Below, in pieces: positions 19,869-28,710 of a DNA stretch of 64,000 bases (position 1 is its first letter; each line of letters starts with the position of its first letter). The stretch is taken from assembly GCF_005937185.1 (NCBI RefSeq), contig NZ_VCNI01000001.1:430657-494656 (forward strand), given 5' to 3'. The notes under the pieces were generated by a model, which saw only the letters and a list, made by a program, of their open reading frames with translations, searched no databases and was not told where the DNA came from. A program made the position numbers and the translations under genes. This DNA comes from Flagellimonas algicola (GTDB lineage Bacteria; Bacteroidota; Bacteroidia; Flavobacteriales; Flavobacteriaceae).

Positions 19869-21313
19869 AACAGACTCTTACAAATACCATCACAACCTTT
19901 GTTGGGTTTGGGTTTGGGGCTTTAAACACCCTTTTTCTTTATACCAATATTCTTGAACCTTCTTACTACGGGTTGGTTACTTTTATTTTGGCCTCGGGCG
20001 CTATTCTAATGCCTATAATGTCTGCCGGGGCGCATAATTCCATGGTCAAATTTTATAGTGCTCAGGACGACAAAGACAAAAATGGATTTCTGACATTAAT
20101 CCTTTTGGCCCCCTTAATGATCATTTTGCCCTTGACGCTAGTGGTCTGGCTATTTTATAACGACATTGGTAATTTTCTTTCCATTCAGAATTCCTTGGTC
20201 AAGGATTATATCTGGTATTTGTTTTTGGTAGGACTATCACTGGCTTATTTTGAAGTATTTTATGCTTGGGGTAAGGTTCATCTAAAATCGGTTTTTGGAA
20301 ATTTCTTAAAGGAAGTGTTTGCCAGGGTTTGCGCAAGCGTATTGTTGGTGTTGTTATATCTGGAAATTATCTCCCTCGACTTTTTTTACCAAGCCCTTGT
20401 TGGAGTCTATTTGTTACGCACTCTTTTGATGAAACTGTATGCATATTCCTTGCAGCGTCCTGTTCTCAACCTTAATTTTCCAAAGGAGACCAAACAAATT
20501 CTAGGCTATGGTCTCTTAATGGTTCTTGGTGGATCTGTGGCCCTAATTCTGCTTGAGATTGATAAGGTCATGATCAATCAGTTTAGAACATTGGATCAGG
20601 TGGCATATTACGGAGTTGCCATTTATATTGCCACAAGCATTATTGTCCCTACTAGGGCCATGCATCAAATAACGTATCCCATGACCGCCAATTATTTGAA
20701 CAATGGGAATTATTTTGAGTTGGAGAATCTTTATAAAAAAACTTCTTTGACTTCCTTTATTGCTTCTGGGATTCTTTTTGTTTTGATTGTTCTCAACCTA
20801 AACGATTTGTACCTAATGATTCCCGAGGAATATCGAGATGGATTTTTCATTGTGTTTCTTATCGGTATGGCCAAGGTTTTTGATTCCTTATTGGGTAATA
20901 TCACCGCTATACTTTATTACTCAGAATACTATAAATGGGTATTGACTGTGGGGATTTGTTTTGCATTGGCGACTATCCTCCTCAATTTGTGGTTGATTCC
21001 CATATACGGCATTGAAGGTGCAGCAATGGCAAGTTTCATTGCTATTTTCCTTTTTAATCTCTCCAAGTTGATTTTTGTAAAACTCAAATTTGGGATGCTA
21101 CCGATGACGGCTGCCACCTTTAAGGTGTTTGCCACTCTTATGTTGATTGGAGCATTGTTTGGCGTGCTTCAGTTCCCATTTCATCCATTGGTCAATATTG
21201 GGTTGAAATCGGCTTTGGTTATTGCCATGTACTTGGGAATTCTTTTTCGTTTTAACATATCTGAGGATGTGTCCGGGGTTTTGGCCAAGTGGCTGAAACG
21301 AAAAACCCCGTAG
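19853..21313 (+). CDS. Oligosaccharide flippase (Wzx/MATE-like polysaccharide biosynthesis protein)
   Basis: A 486-residue membrane protein with about 12-14 hydrophobic helices spread along its length, a charged loop containing SAQDDKDKNG after the second or third helix, and the arrangement of the Wzx/RfbX branch of the MOP superfamily. It would flip an undecaprenyl-linked saccharide across the inner membrane. It is the last gene of the DUF4834-YfhO-GT4 cluster, and its TAG lies in the stem of the terminator hairpin at 21305-21335. No polymerase (Wzy) or initiating transferase is present in the window. Confidence 0.88.
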   Translation: MGIVLKQTLTNTITTFVGFGFGALNTLFLYTNILEPSYYGLVTFILASGAILMPIMSAGAHNSMVKFYSAQDDKDKNGFLTLILLAPLMIILPLTLVVWLFYNDIGNFLSIQNSLVKDYIWYLFLVGLSLAYFEVFYAWGKVHLKSVFGNFLKEVFARVCASVLLVLLYLEIISLDFFYQALVGVYLLRTLLMKLYAYSLQRPVLNLNFPKETKQILGYGLLMVLGGSVALILLEIDKVMINQFRTLDQVAYYGVAIYIATSIIVPTRAMHQITYPMTANYLNNGNYFELENLYKKTSLTSFIASGILFVLIVLNLNDLYLMIPEEYRDGFFIVFLIGMAKVFDSLLGNITAILYYSEYYKWVLTVGICFALATILLNLWLIPIYGIEGAAMASFIAIFLFNLSKLIFVKLKFGMLPMTAATFKVFATLMLIGALFGVLQFPFHPLVNIGLKSALVIAMYLGILFRFNISEDVSGVLAKWLKRKTP

Positions 21314-21335
21314 CGGATAAATCCAACTACGGGGT
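21301..21335 (-). terminator. Intrinsic terminator for the minus-strand basic-protein gene
   Basis: A 9-bp perfect stem, ACCCCGTAG (21305-21313) with CTACGGGGT (21327-21335), forms around a 13-nt loop. Read on the minus strand it ends in TTTTT (21305-21301), so it terminates the gene at 21363-22655. It may also slow polymerase from the flippase side, where no T-tract follows. Confidence 0.75.
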
Positions 21336-21362
21336 AACAACTAACCAACCTAAAAACTATCT

Positions 21363-22655
21363 TTATTGCACTCTTCTGGAGCTTCTTGTCCTAGTGCCTG
21401 TATTGTTACTTCTTCTTGAAGTGGTATTCCCTGAACTTTTGCGTACCGTTGTTTTAGTACCTCTGCTAACAGTTCTTTTGGGAGCACTGCTTCTGCTAGT
21501 CACTGACCTGCTAGTACTTTTTCTAGCCTGGGGCTTTCTATAGCTATTATTTGTGCTACGAGAAACCGTTCTCTTTTGAACATTGTTCCTACTGGTTACC
21601 GACCTGTTATTATTTCTGGTCTGGGGTTTCCTGTAGGTAGTGCTTGTACTTCGTGTAACCGTTCTACTTTTTGGGGTAGAAGTGACCTGTCTCTGAGTGA
21701 CGGTACGGCTGTTGGGCCTTTTGGTCACCTGTCTTTGGGTTACAGTTCTTCCTTCATTGTTTCTCTTAACACTATTACTATTTCTATAATTGCCTTGCTT
21801 TACGGATCGATCAACACCAGTACCTCTTTTAACGCTTCTGTTGGAACGACTTACCGTATTGTTTTTTCTGTAATCGTTGTTCCTAAAGTCGTTTCTTTCG
21901 GTATATCGGTTGCTTCTACCATAGTCCGCGCCATCTCTTCGTACATGGTTACGTCTGGTAACCCGCTTGTCATTTCTATAGATATTACCTCTTTTATAGT
22001 TTCTGTCATTGTATCGGTCGTATCTATATACCTTTCCTCTATGGGCATAACTTCTTCTATAGTTATGTCTGTAAGGTCTGTAGTAAGTATACCTAATAGG
22101 TCTATAATACCTTCTGTACGGCCTTGTGTAAACATTACAAAACGTTACAGCCGGTCTAGCAAAATACCTGTGGAAAGGTCTATATACATAGTGTCTGTTA
22201 TAGATATTGATATATCCAGTGTAGTGACTGAACACTCCTCCGTTGTAAAAGATATTCAATCCACCAAGTCTGCGGACACGCCCATTTCTGTACCATACGT
22301 CAACACCACCAATTTGTGAAACACGACCGTAATAGTCGTAATAAATGGGGATGTTCTCTACTTGAACTACGGCACCATAATCGTCATATTGAACAAATGG
22401 ATTATAGTTATATCCGGAATTGAAGGTTACGCCCACATTTCCAATACGGGCACCAACACCCACATTAACTTGATTGTCGATATAGAAATCGAACTCGCCA
22501 TCTGGGTAAACTGAAAAAGTCACCCCATTTTCGACAAAGATGAATGAGTTCCCGTAACGATACGCATTTGTGATAAAGGCGGTATCCTCTTTGGCTGCTT
22601 GGATATTTGGAACACCCAAAAGCACTGCTGCGATAATGAGTACTAACTTTTTCAT
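21363..22655 (-). CDS. Secreted, extremely basic Arg/Tyr/Asn/Ser/Thr-rich low-complexity protein
   Basis: A 430-residue protein from ATG 22655, which starts a Sec signal peptide (MKKLVLIIAAVLLG... cleaved after NIQA). An upstream in-frame extension to 22724 would place the signal internally. The first 130 mature residues are an ordinary beta-rich domain with repeated G-V and N-I-Y-Y motifs. From about residue 150 the sequence is dominated by Tyr and Arg (RPYRRYYRPIRYTYYRPYR), and from about 270 by Arg, Thr, Ser and Asn with imperfect repeats RTVTQRQVT, RSVTSRN and KRTVSRS. Acidic residues almost vanish there. No known family is recognised for the tail; binding to polyanions or cell-surface adhesion is an inference. 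Confidence 0.75.
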   Translation of the reverse strand: MKKLVLIIAAVLLGVPNIQAAKEDTAFITNAYRYGNSFIFVENGVTFSVYPDGEFDFYIDNQVNVGVGARIGNVGVTFNSGYNYNPFVQYDDYGAVVQVENIPIYYDYYGRVSQIGGVDVWYRNGRVRRLGGLNIFYNGGVFSHYTGYINIYNRHYVYRPFHRYFARPAVTFCNVYTRPYRRYYRPIRYTYYRPYRHNYRRSYAHRGKVYRYDRYNDRNYKRGNIYRNDKRVTRRNHVRRDGADYGRSNRYTERNDFRNNDYRKNNTVSRSNRSVKRGTGVDRSVKQGNYRNSNSVKRNNEGRTVTQRQVTKRPNSRTVTQRQVTSTPKSRTVTRSTSTTYRKPQTRNNNRSVTSRNNVQKRTVSRSTNNSYRKPQARKSTSRSVTSRSSAPKRTVSRGTKTTVRKSSGNTTSRRSNNTGTRTRSSRRVQ

Positions 22656-22822
22656 ACTATAGGGTTTTAGATTCTGAATGCAACTATTTACATTCTGTAT
22701 AGCATGAACCAAACAGCGTGCCAAAAAAAATTAGATTGACGTAACTAACTGAAAATTAAGTGTATAAAAATTTATTTTAATTCGTCTGCATCTTAAATGA
22801 TTATAAGCCTTAATGTACAAAG

Positions 22823-23827
22823 CTATTGCACCATTAATTTTTTGACGGTAGCATGCACCCCGTCTGTGTGATGGCACACTACATAATACAAACCGGAAGG
22901 GAAAAGACCAATATCATATTCCTCTTGGGGAGTTCTAAAGGTGGTAACCAGGTTTCCGGTAGCCTCATAGATTTCTATTTTAACGAACTCAATTTCAGAA
23001 TCAATCCGAAAGACTCCTCTCGTAGGGTTGGGGTAAAGAGAAACTCTTGTTGGTTCATCCTCAACAGTTGGATCATCTTCGGAATCTTCCTCATCTTCCA
23101 AATTTTCAAAGTCATCTTCTTGTTCCTCCTCTTCCTCTTGTTGTTCCTCATTCTCATCCAACAAATCTGGACAATAGGGAGGCTCGTCTACAACTGGATT
23201 ATTACCGGAGATATCTGTATAAAGCGCAAATTCTAAACTGCAAAGGTTTAGTTTTTGTAATTTCTGATGGCCATGAATAAATAGAAGCTTGGCTACCGAT
23301 TTTAACAATGGAGCATTAATTTCAATCAAATTGGTATTCGAATGAAAATAAAAATTATCGCCAGTAGATTCAAGAACAGGAGTGTTAAAAACTATCAATT
23401 CTGGGTTCAAAACAAAATGGATATCTCTATCTGTTATTTTTAAATTAGTAAGATTGACTTCTTCTAATTTTGGATTGGAGTGGAATGAAATTGCACCAGA
23501 ATTTTTTTCTAAACTTGGTGCCTTAAATTTTTGAAGAGCTTGATTTTCCCAAATAAATAGACTGCCAGAGATGCTGTCCAAAACCGGGAAATCAATTTCA
23601 ACTAGATTCGTAGCAAACTCTATATATATATCATTGTCAACGTACTTTAAATTTGGGAACACTAATCGAGTTGGATTTTCATAAACCAAATTTTTATAAT
23701 TTATATGGGTAAGAGTTTCATCGAGAATCTGAACAACTTCTATATCATTTTCAAGACCAACTTTGTTCCCATTGGCGAATGATAATTTGCAAGCAAGTAA
23801 TAGCGTCAAAAAAGTAATTTTTCTCAT
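22823..23827 (-). CDS. T9SS-secreted L-domain-like repeat protein with acidic linker
   Basis: About 334 residues from ATG 23827 (an ATG two codons upstream is equally possible). A signal peptide ends near LSFANG. Residues 30-210 form repeated strand units (VFPNLKYVDNDIYI, FPVLDSISGSLFIW, APLLKSVAKLLFI), the right-handed beta-helix style of receptor L-domains. A linker of about 40 residues is almost entirely Glu and Asp. The C-terminal 75 residues (SLYPNPTRGVFRID ... GLYYV ... VKKLMVQ) are a type A T9SS sorting domain, so the protein is exported through the outer membrane and probably displayed on the cell surface. It lies upstream of the basic protein on the same strand. Confidence 0.85.
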   Translation of the reverse strand: MRKITFLTLLLACKLSFANGNKVGLENDIEVVQILDETLTHINYKNLVYENPTRLVFPNLKYVDNDIYIEFATNLVEIDFPVLDSISGSLFIWENQALQKFKAPSLEKNSGAISFHSNPKLEEVNLTNLKITDRDIHFVLNPELIVFNTPVLESTGDNFYFHSNTNLIEINAPLLKSVAKLLFIHGHQKLQKLNLCSLEFALYTDISGNNPVVDEPPYCPDLLDENEEQQEEEEEQEDDFENLEDEEDSEDDPTVEDEPTRVSLYPNPTRGVFRIDSEIEFVKIEIYEATGNLVTTFRTPQEEYDIGLFPSGLYYVVCHHTDGVHATVKKLMVQ

Positions 23828-23980
23828 AAGCATATTTTAAGTGTTTCTAAAAGATTTGGGATACTAGTATCCACAACTTAAAAGTATGGTAGCCGGTTTC
23901 TCAAAATGTGCCTGAATTGATGAATGCCCGTTTTGAATTGACGGATGGGGGTTTTTATGCGATGGATTTGGTTGGGGAGG

Positions 23981-24122
23981 CAGTTAACAGTTAACAGTTG
24001 TCAGTGAACCGTTATCGGGAGTCAATGTTAAATGGTACATTCTAAATGTTGAATGGAAATTGAATTAAGAATTCAAAATTGAAAATTCAAAATCCAGATG
24101 TCTTGAGCTTGAACTTGAACTT
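23981..24122. repeat. Intergenic island of short degenerate repeats
   Basis: The 300-nt gap between 23834 and 24135 holds no gene. It contains three modules: CAGTTAACAGTTAACAGTTG with variants (23981-24012), AATTCAAAATTGAAAATTC-like units (24064-24092) and CTTGAGCTTGAACTTGAACT (24102-24121). The same modules recur at 49992-50240. They are direct, degenerate and short, unlike CRISPR or REP hairpins. Confidence 0.7.
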
Positions 24123-24135
24123 ATGCTTATTATGG

Positions 24136-26913
24136 TCAGACTTTCTCCCTCAAATACTTCGCAGTAACAGAATCTTGATTTTGTGCCAATTCCTCGGGAG
24201 TGCCCTCGGCAACCAAGTTACCACCATTTTCCCCACCTTCTGGGCCGAGGTCTATAATATAGTCGGCACATTTAATCATTTCAATGTTGTGTTCAATAAC
24301 CAATACGGAGTGACCTTTACCAATGAGCTCATCAAAAGATTTCAGGAGTTTTTTAATGTCGTGGAAATGGAGTCCGGTGGTTGGTTCATCAAAGATGAAC
24401 AATGCCTTTTCCTTGGTATTCCCTTTTACAAGAAAGGATGCCAGTTTAATACGCTGCGCTTCGCCCCCGGATAGTGTAGAAGAGGACTGCCCCAACGTTA
24501 CATATCCCAATCCCACATCCTGCAACGGCTGCAGTTTGCTTACAATTTTATCTTGTTTGAATGCTTTAAAATGGTCTATGGCCTCATCTATGGTGAGACT
24601 CAGGATATCATGAATGCTCTTTCCCTCAAACTGGACTTCCAGAATCTCTTTTTTGAATCGTTTACCACCACACACATCGCATTCCAAATGCACATCGGCC
24701 ATGAATTGCATCTCTACGGTGATTTCGCCCTCTCCCTTGCATTTTTCACATCGACCACCATCCACATTAAAAGAAAAATGTTTGGCTTGGTATCCTCTAA
24801 GTTTGCTCAGCTTTTGTGAAGCAAAGAGACTTCGGATATCATCATATGCCTTTATATAGGTTACCGGATTGGATCTGGAGGAACGCCCGATTGGATTTTG
24901 ATCTACAAATTCCACATGCTTGACGTGCGAATACTTTCCTTCGATTTTGGTGAACTGCCCTGCTTTTTCACCATAACCACCCACCTCCTTTAATATAGAG
25001 GGGTACAGAATTTTCTTTACCAAGGTACTTTTTCCGCTCCCAGAAACCCCAGTGACCACGGTAAGCATGTTCAAAGGAAAAGTAACATCTATATTTTTGA
25101 GGTTGTTTTCCCTGGCTCCAACAATTTGAATGTAATTTTTTGAATTTCTTCGTTCACCGGGCACTTCAATTTCTTTGGTGCCATTCAAATAATCAGCGGT
25201 TAGGGAATTGGCCTTTAGAATATGGTCTAAACTTCCGGTGGCTACTACTTCACCTCCCAAGGTTCCAGCTTCTGGGCCAATATCGATAACCTCGTCGGCG
25301 GCTTTCATAATGTCCTCATCATGTTCAACCACTATCACCGTATTCCCCAAATCCCGAAGGGAAAGGAGAACTTCTATCAGATTTTCAGTGTCTTTGGGAT
25401 GCAGGCCAATACTGGGTTCGTCCAAAATATACATGGAACCCACCAAACTACTGCCCAGGGAGGTTGCCAAATTAATGCGCTGACTTTCTCCACCGGACAA
25501 GCTATTGGATTTTCTGTTCAGCGTGAGATAACTCAAGCCCACCTTACCTAGAAAGTCCAGTCGCGTGGTGATTTCTTTTAATAATCGCTTGGCAATGGTG
25601 TTGTCATGTTCAGAAAGTTGCAATTGCTCAAAAAACGGCGCCAGTTTTTTGATGGGCTGTTCTATCAAATCTGAAATGGAATGCCCACCCACTTTGACAT
25701 AATCCGCCTCTTTCCGCAGCCTTTTGCCCTTACAAACAGAACATTTGGTTTTACCCCGATATCGGGACAGCATTACTCTGTTCTGGATTTTATAGCTTTT
25801 CTCCTCCAATAGTTGGAAAAAACCATGCAGTCCGGTGAAGTGCTCGTTCCCGTCCCACACCAGCTGTTTTTGTTCTTCGGAAAGTTCAAACCAAGGCTTG
25901 TGAATAGGGAAATCGAACTTGTAAGCGGAATTCACCAGCTGATCTCTGTACCAGGACATACTTTCGCCCCGCCACGGAAAAATGGCATTTTCGTAAACGG
26001 ATAGGGCGGTATTGGGAATCACCAAATCGGCATCAATACCAATAACGTCTCCATAGCCTTCACATTTAGGGCACGCACCATAGGGATTGTTGAAACTGAA
26101 CAAATGCACATTGGGCTCTAGGAACTTCATGCCATCCAACTCAAATTGATTGCTGAACATCTTGGTTTCTCCGCTTTCCAAATTTTCTATGGCACATTGT
26201 CCCTTGCCTTCAAAATAGGCATTGTCCACCGCGTTGGCCAAACGGTTGTAAAAATCTTCATCATCCTTAACAATGACCCGATCCACGACCAAATCAAATT
26301 CCCGACCTATATCTTCAGGAACTTGGTCAATCCGAAGTACTTGTCCTTTATATTTTATTCTTGCATAGCCTTGTTTGGAAAAAAGCTCCAGGGATTTTAA
26401 AGGTTCCCTATCTTCCTTAATGGTTATAGGTGCTAACAATAAGAGTTTAGTTCCTTCTGCCAATGGCTTTATATAATCAATAACGTCCGTTACCGTATTT
26501 TTCTTGACTTCTTTGCCAGAAATAGGGGACATGGTCTTACCGATACGAGCAAATAGTAGTTTTAGATAATCATAGATTTCTGTAGTGGTGCCCACCGTAG
26601 ATCTTGGATTGGTGGAATTCACTTTTTGTTCAATAGCAATGGCCGGAGCTATACCTTTTATATAATCCACTTTCGGTTTGTCCAATTTGCCCAAAAATTG
26701 CCTGGCATAGGACGATAAGCTTTCCACATAGCGTCTTTGGCCTTCAGCATACAGCGTATCAAAGGCCAGACTGGACTTTCCAGAACCTGATAGTCCCGTG
26801 ATGACCACCAGTTTGTTTCTGGGAATAACAACATCTATATTCTTAAGGTTGTGGAGTTTGGCACCTTTTATGATGATATTCTTCTTGGGATCAATATGGT
26901 CAACCGAGGTCAT
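24136..26913 (-). CDS. uvrA: UvrABC excinuclease subunit A
   Basis: DNA-damage recognition ATPase of nucleotide excision repair, 925 residues, the normal length. It has two ABC modules: Walker [10 protein letters not shown] near residue 40 and GVSGSGKST near 640, with signatures LSGGESQR and LSGGEAQR. Zinc modules appear as [16 protein letters not shown] and the C-terminal pair CEKCKGEG...CDVCGGKR. The UvrB-binding text [13 protein letters not shown] is intact. It stands alone, divergent from an ECF sigma gene. All key residues are present and there is no insertion or truncation of the UvrA2 type. Confidence 0.97.
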   Translation of the reverse strand: MTSVDHIDPKKNIIIKGAKLHNLKNIDVVIPRNKLVVITGLSGSGKSSLAFDTLYAEGQRRYVESLSSYARQFLGKLDKPKVDYIKGIAPAIAIEQKVNSTNPRSTVGTTTEIYDYLKLLFARIGKTMSPISGKEVKKNTVTDVIDYIKPLAEGTKLLLLAPITIKEDREPLKSLELFSKQGYARIKYKGQVLRIDQVPEDIGREFDLVVDRVIVKDDEDFYNRLANAVDNAYFEGKGQCAIENLESGETKMFSNQFELDGMKFLEPNVHLFSFNNPYGACPKCEGYGDVIGIDADLVIPNTALSVYENAIFPWRGESMSWYRDQLVNSAYKFDFPIHKPWFELSEEQKQLVWDGNEHFTGLHGFFQLLEEKSYKIQNRVMLSRYRGKTKCSVCKGKRLRKEADYVKVGGHSISDLIEQPIKKLAPFFEQLQLSEHDNTIAKRLLKEITTRLDFLGKVGLSYLTLNRKSNSLSGGESQRINLATSLGSSLVGSMYILDEPSIGLHPKDTENLIEVLLSLRDLGNTVIVVEHDEDIMKAADEVIDIGPEAGTLGGEVVATGSLDHILKANSLTADYLNGTKEIEVPGERRNSKNYIQIVGARENNLKNIDVTFPLNMLTVVTGVSGSGKSTLVKKILYPSILKEVGGYGEKAGQFTKIEGKYSHVKHVEFVDQNPIGRSSRSNPVTYIKAYDDIRSLFASQKLSKLRGYQAKHFSFNVDGGRCEKCKGEGEITVEMQFMADVHLECDVCGGKRFKKEILEVQFEGKSIHDILSLTIDEAIDHFKAFKQDKIVSKLQPLQDVGLGYVTLGQSSSTLSGGEAQRIKLASFLVKGNTKEKALFIFDEPTTGLHFHDIKKLLKSFDELIGKGHSVLVIEHNIEMIKCADYIIDLGPEGGENGGNLVAEGTPEELAQNQDSVTAKYLREKV

Positions 26914-26931
26914 ATGTTAAAATTTGAGACC

Positions 26932-26939
26932 CAAAGATA
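26932..26939 (-). promoter_or_regulatory. Putative uvrA -7 element (TATCTTTG)
   Basis: On the minus strand TATCTTTG matches TAnnTTTG and lies 18 nt before the uvrA ATG, giving a leader of about 13 nt. The -33 side is not obvious. Confidence 0.4.
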
Positions 26940-27031
26940 CGGTACAAGGCACTTAATACGTATATTGCATGAGTTAACATCGGAAAAAGCCCAAATCACA
27001 ACATTGTTTTTTCGCGAGCATACTGTTTTTC

Positions 27032-27039
27032 TATATTTG
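27032..27039 (+). promoter_or_regulatory. Putative -7 element (TATATTTG) of the ECF sigma gene
   Basis: TATATTTG matches TAnnTTTG, with a T-run (27007-27012) 19 nt upstream. The start would be near 27046, leaving a leader of about 117 nt that contains an imperfect hairpin (27109-27117 with 27128-27135, one bulged C). Confidence 0.4.
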
Positions 27040-27162
27040 GTATGTAATTAAAACGCTGATAGGCCTATACAGAAATAATTACTTTTTTAAACTTAAGCTA
27101 ATAACTCTCAGCCCTTCTTAGGAAAAGGAAGGCTGGCGATTATAACCAAAAAAGTAATTTGT

Positions 27163-27744
27163 ATGGAACTACAGATTGATGACTCGATATTAGTCAAGGA
27201 TTACATTGCCGGAAACGAAAAGGCCCTTGAGACCTTGATCAACAGGCATAACCAAAGAATTTCCAGTTTTATTTATTCTAAAGTATTGGATAGGGATGTT
27301 GCAGAGGACATCTTTCAGGATACTTTTATTAAAGTAATCAAGACCCTTAAAAGAGGTTCCTATAGTGAGGAAGGTAAATTTTTACCCTGGGTGATGCGTA
27401 TTGCCCATAACCTGATCATAGACCACTTTAGAAAGAACAAAAGAATGCCCAAGTTTGAGGGGAGTGATGATTTCAACATCTTTTCTGTTATCAAGGATGA
27501 GAAGCTCAATGCTGAAAAACAAATTATCAAAGATCAGATAGATAGTGACCTTACCCTTTTGATCGAGGAATTGCCAGAAGATCAAAAAGAGGTTTTGATG
27601 ATGCGTATCTATAAGGACATGAGCTTTAAGGAAATCTCTGAAAACACTGGTGTAAGCATCAATACCGCTCTTGGTAGGATGCGATATGCACTGATTAATC
27701 TCAGAAAAATTGTAGAACGAAACAATATCGTTTTAACGAATTAA
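27163..27744 (+). CDS. ECF-type RNA polymerase sigma factor
   Basis: A 193-residue sigma-70 family protein with region 2 (residues 20-95, including DVAEDIFQDTFIKVI and the -10 recognition helix LPWVMRIAHNLIIDHFRKNKR) and region 4 (residues 125-185, with LPEDQKEVLMMRIYKDMSFKEISENTGVSINTALGRMRYAL). It has no FecR or SusC neighbour. Instead a conserved-looking 47-residue gene follows 72 nt downstream before a strong terminator, suggesting a two-gene unit. The regulon is not deducible. Confidence 0.92.
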   Translation: MELQIDDSILVKDYIAGNEKALETLINRHNQRISSFIYSKVLDRDVAEDIFQDTFIKVIKTLKRGSYSEEGKFLPWVMRIAHNLIIDHFRKNKRMPKFEGSDDFNIFSVIKDEKLNAEKQIIKDQIDSDLTLLIEELPEDQKEVLMMRIYKDMSFKEISENTGVSINTALGRMRYALINLRKIVERNNIVLTN

Positions 27745-27816
27745 TCTGCATTCCATCGAAGACGACAATATTTCAATTCTAGCGGCGTTATCTAATTGTA
27801 ACATTAATGCTAGAAT

Positions 27817-27960
27817 ATGGAAAACGTTTACTCTGAAGAACAAGAAACCGTAAAATCGGTAAAAGCTAGACGAGAAACCATTGATTTCTTATTGAGCTAT
27901 TCAAAATCAATTAAAGTAGTTGATTACAAAAATCACAAGTTTGAAGTTACTTTGAACTAA
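27817..27960 (+). CDS. 47-residue small protein co-transcribed with the ECF sigma factor
   Basis: ATG 27817 to TAA 27960. The product begins MENVYSEEQETVKSVKARR and continues with TIDFLLSYSKSIKVVDYKNH to end FEVTLN. It is charged, has no signal peptide or membrane helix, and looks like one helix followed by a beta-hairpin. The frame is open and codon use resembles its neighbours. It lies between the sigma gene and a bidirectional terminator, so it is probably transcribed with the sigma gene. I recall similar short proteins in flavobacteria but cannot name a family. A modulator of the sigma factor is a guess. Confidence 0.65.
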   Translation: MENVYSEEQETVKSVKARRETIDFLLSYSKSIKVVDYKNHKFEVTLN

Positions 27961-27978
27961 GTAATTTAAAGAAAACGC

Positions 27979-28007
27979 AAAAAGAGCCGCAATTAGCGGC
28001 TCTTTTT
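27979..28007. terminator. Bidirectional intrinsic terminator between the sigma unit and nth
   Basis: A 12-bp perfect stem, AAAAAGAGCCGC (27979-27990) with GCGGCTCTTTTT (27996-28007), forms around a 5-nt loop. The T-tracts work on both strands. The nth stop codon (27995-27993) lies in the loop. Confidence 0.92.
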
Positions 28008-28655
28008 GGTTTTTTGGTATTCGTCCAAAACGGATTTTCTTCCTATTGTTTTGGTAATTACATCTTTTTCCAAGTCCCAACCCCGTGCAGGGGAGTACTC
28101 CCTTCCGTACCAAATGATCTGCAAATGCAACCGATTCCAGATTTCTTTGGAGAAAAGCCGCTTGGCGTCCCGTTCCGTTTGCACCACATTTTTACCAGTG
28201 CTAAATCCCCATCGGTACATTAATCTATGGATATGGGTATCCACAGGAAAGGCAGGAATACCAAAAGCTTGGGAAACTACTACGCTTGCCGTTTTGTGCC
28301 CCACGGCTGGTAATTCCTCCAAAAGAGCGATGTCCCTTGGTACTTTTCCATTATACTTTTCAATCAAGATTTGAGAGAGTCCGTGAATTCCTTTTGACTT
28401 CATAGGAGATAACCCTACGGGTTTAATGATTTCCCGAATTTCATCCACAGACAATTTAACCATATCATGCGGATTGTCTGCCTTTGCAAATAGCAAGGGT
28501 GTAATCTGATTGACCCTGACATCCGTACTTTGGGCAGACATCAATACAGCAATCAGCAGCGTATAAGGATCCTTATGATCTAGCGGAATAGGAATAGTTG
28601 GGTATAGCTCATCCAGGGTTTTGACGGTAAAATTCACTTTTTCTTGTTTAGTCAT
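27993..28655 (-). CDS. nth: Endonuclease III-like HhH-GPD DNA glycosylase without iron-sulfur ligands
   Basis: Base-excision repair glycosylase/AP lyase of 220 residues. The helix-hairpin-helix LEELPAVGHKTASVVV carries the catalytic lysine and FPVDTHIHRLMYRWG the catalytic aspartate. AQSTDVRVNQITP is the usual first helix text. Standard endonuclease III ends in a [4Fe-4S] loop with four cysteines (C-x6-C-x2-C-x5-C). Here that region reads HLQIIWYGREYSPARGWDLE and the whole protein contains no cysteine, so the cluster is lost. The active site itself looks intact. The gene is divergent from bcp, and the putative bcp promoter starts 8 nt from the nth ATG. Confidence 0.9.
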   Translation of the reverse strand: MTKQEKVNFTVKTLDELYPTIPIPLDHKDPYTLLIAVLMSAQSTDVRVNQITPLLFAKADNPHDMVKLSVDEIREIIKPVGLSPMKSKGIHGLSQILIEKYNGKVPRDIALLEELPAVGHKTASVVVSQAFGIPAFPVDTHIHRLMYRWGFSTGKNVVQTERDAKRLFSKEIWNRLHLQIIWYGREYSPARGWDLEKDVITKTIGRKSVLDEYQKTKKSR

Positions 28656-28662
28656 TTTTGTT

Positions 28663-28670
28663 TAACTTTG
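28663..28670 (+). promoter_or_regulatory. Putative bcp -7 element (TAACTTTG)
   Basis: TAACTTTG matches TAnnTTTG; a T-run at 28638-28642, inside the nth 5' end, lies 20 nt upstream. The start would be near 28677, with a leader of about 34 nt. Confidence 0.4.
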
Positions 28671-28710
28671 AATAAAATAAATTAAACAATTGATTTAAAG
28701 GCAAATACAT

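Noticed and set aside
21576-22319. A 247-codon plus-strand open frame
   Set aside because: It is the mirror of the low-complexity Arg/Tyr-rich gene; its Ser/Val/Ile-rich product is an artefact of that composition.
23981-24122. Possible CRISPR array
   Set aside because: Repeats are 6-12 nt, degenerate and without regular spacers; no cas genes are near.
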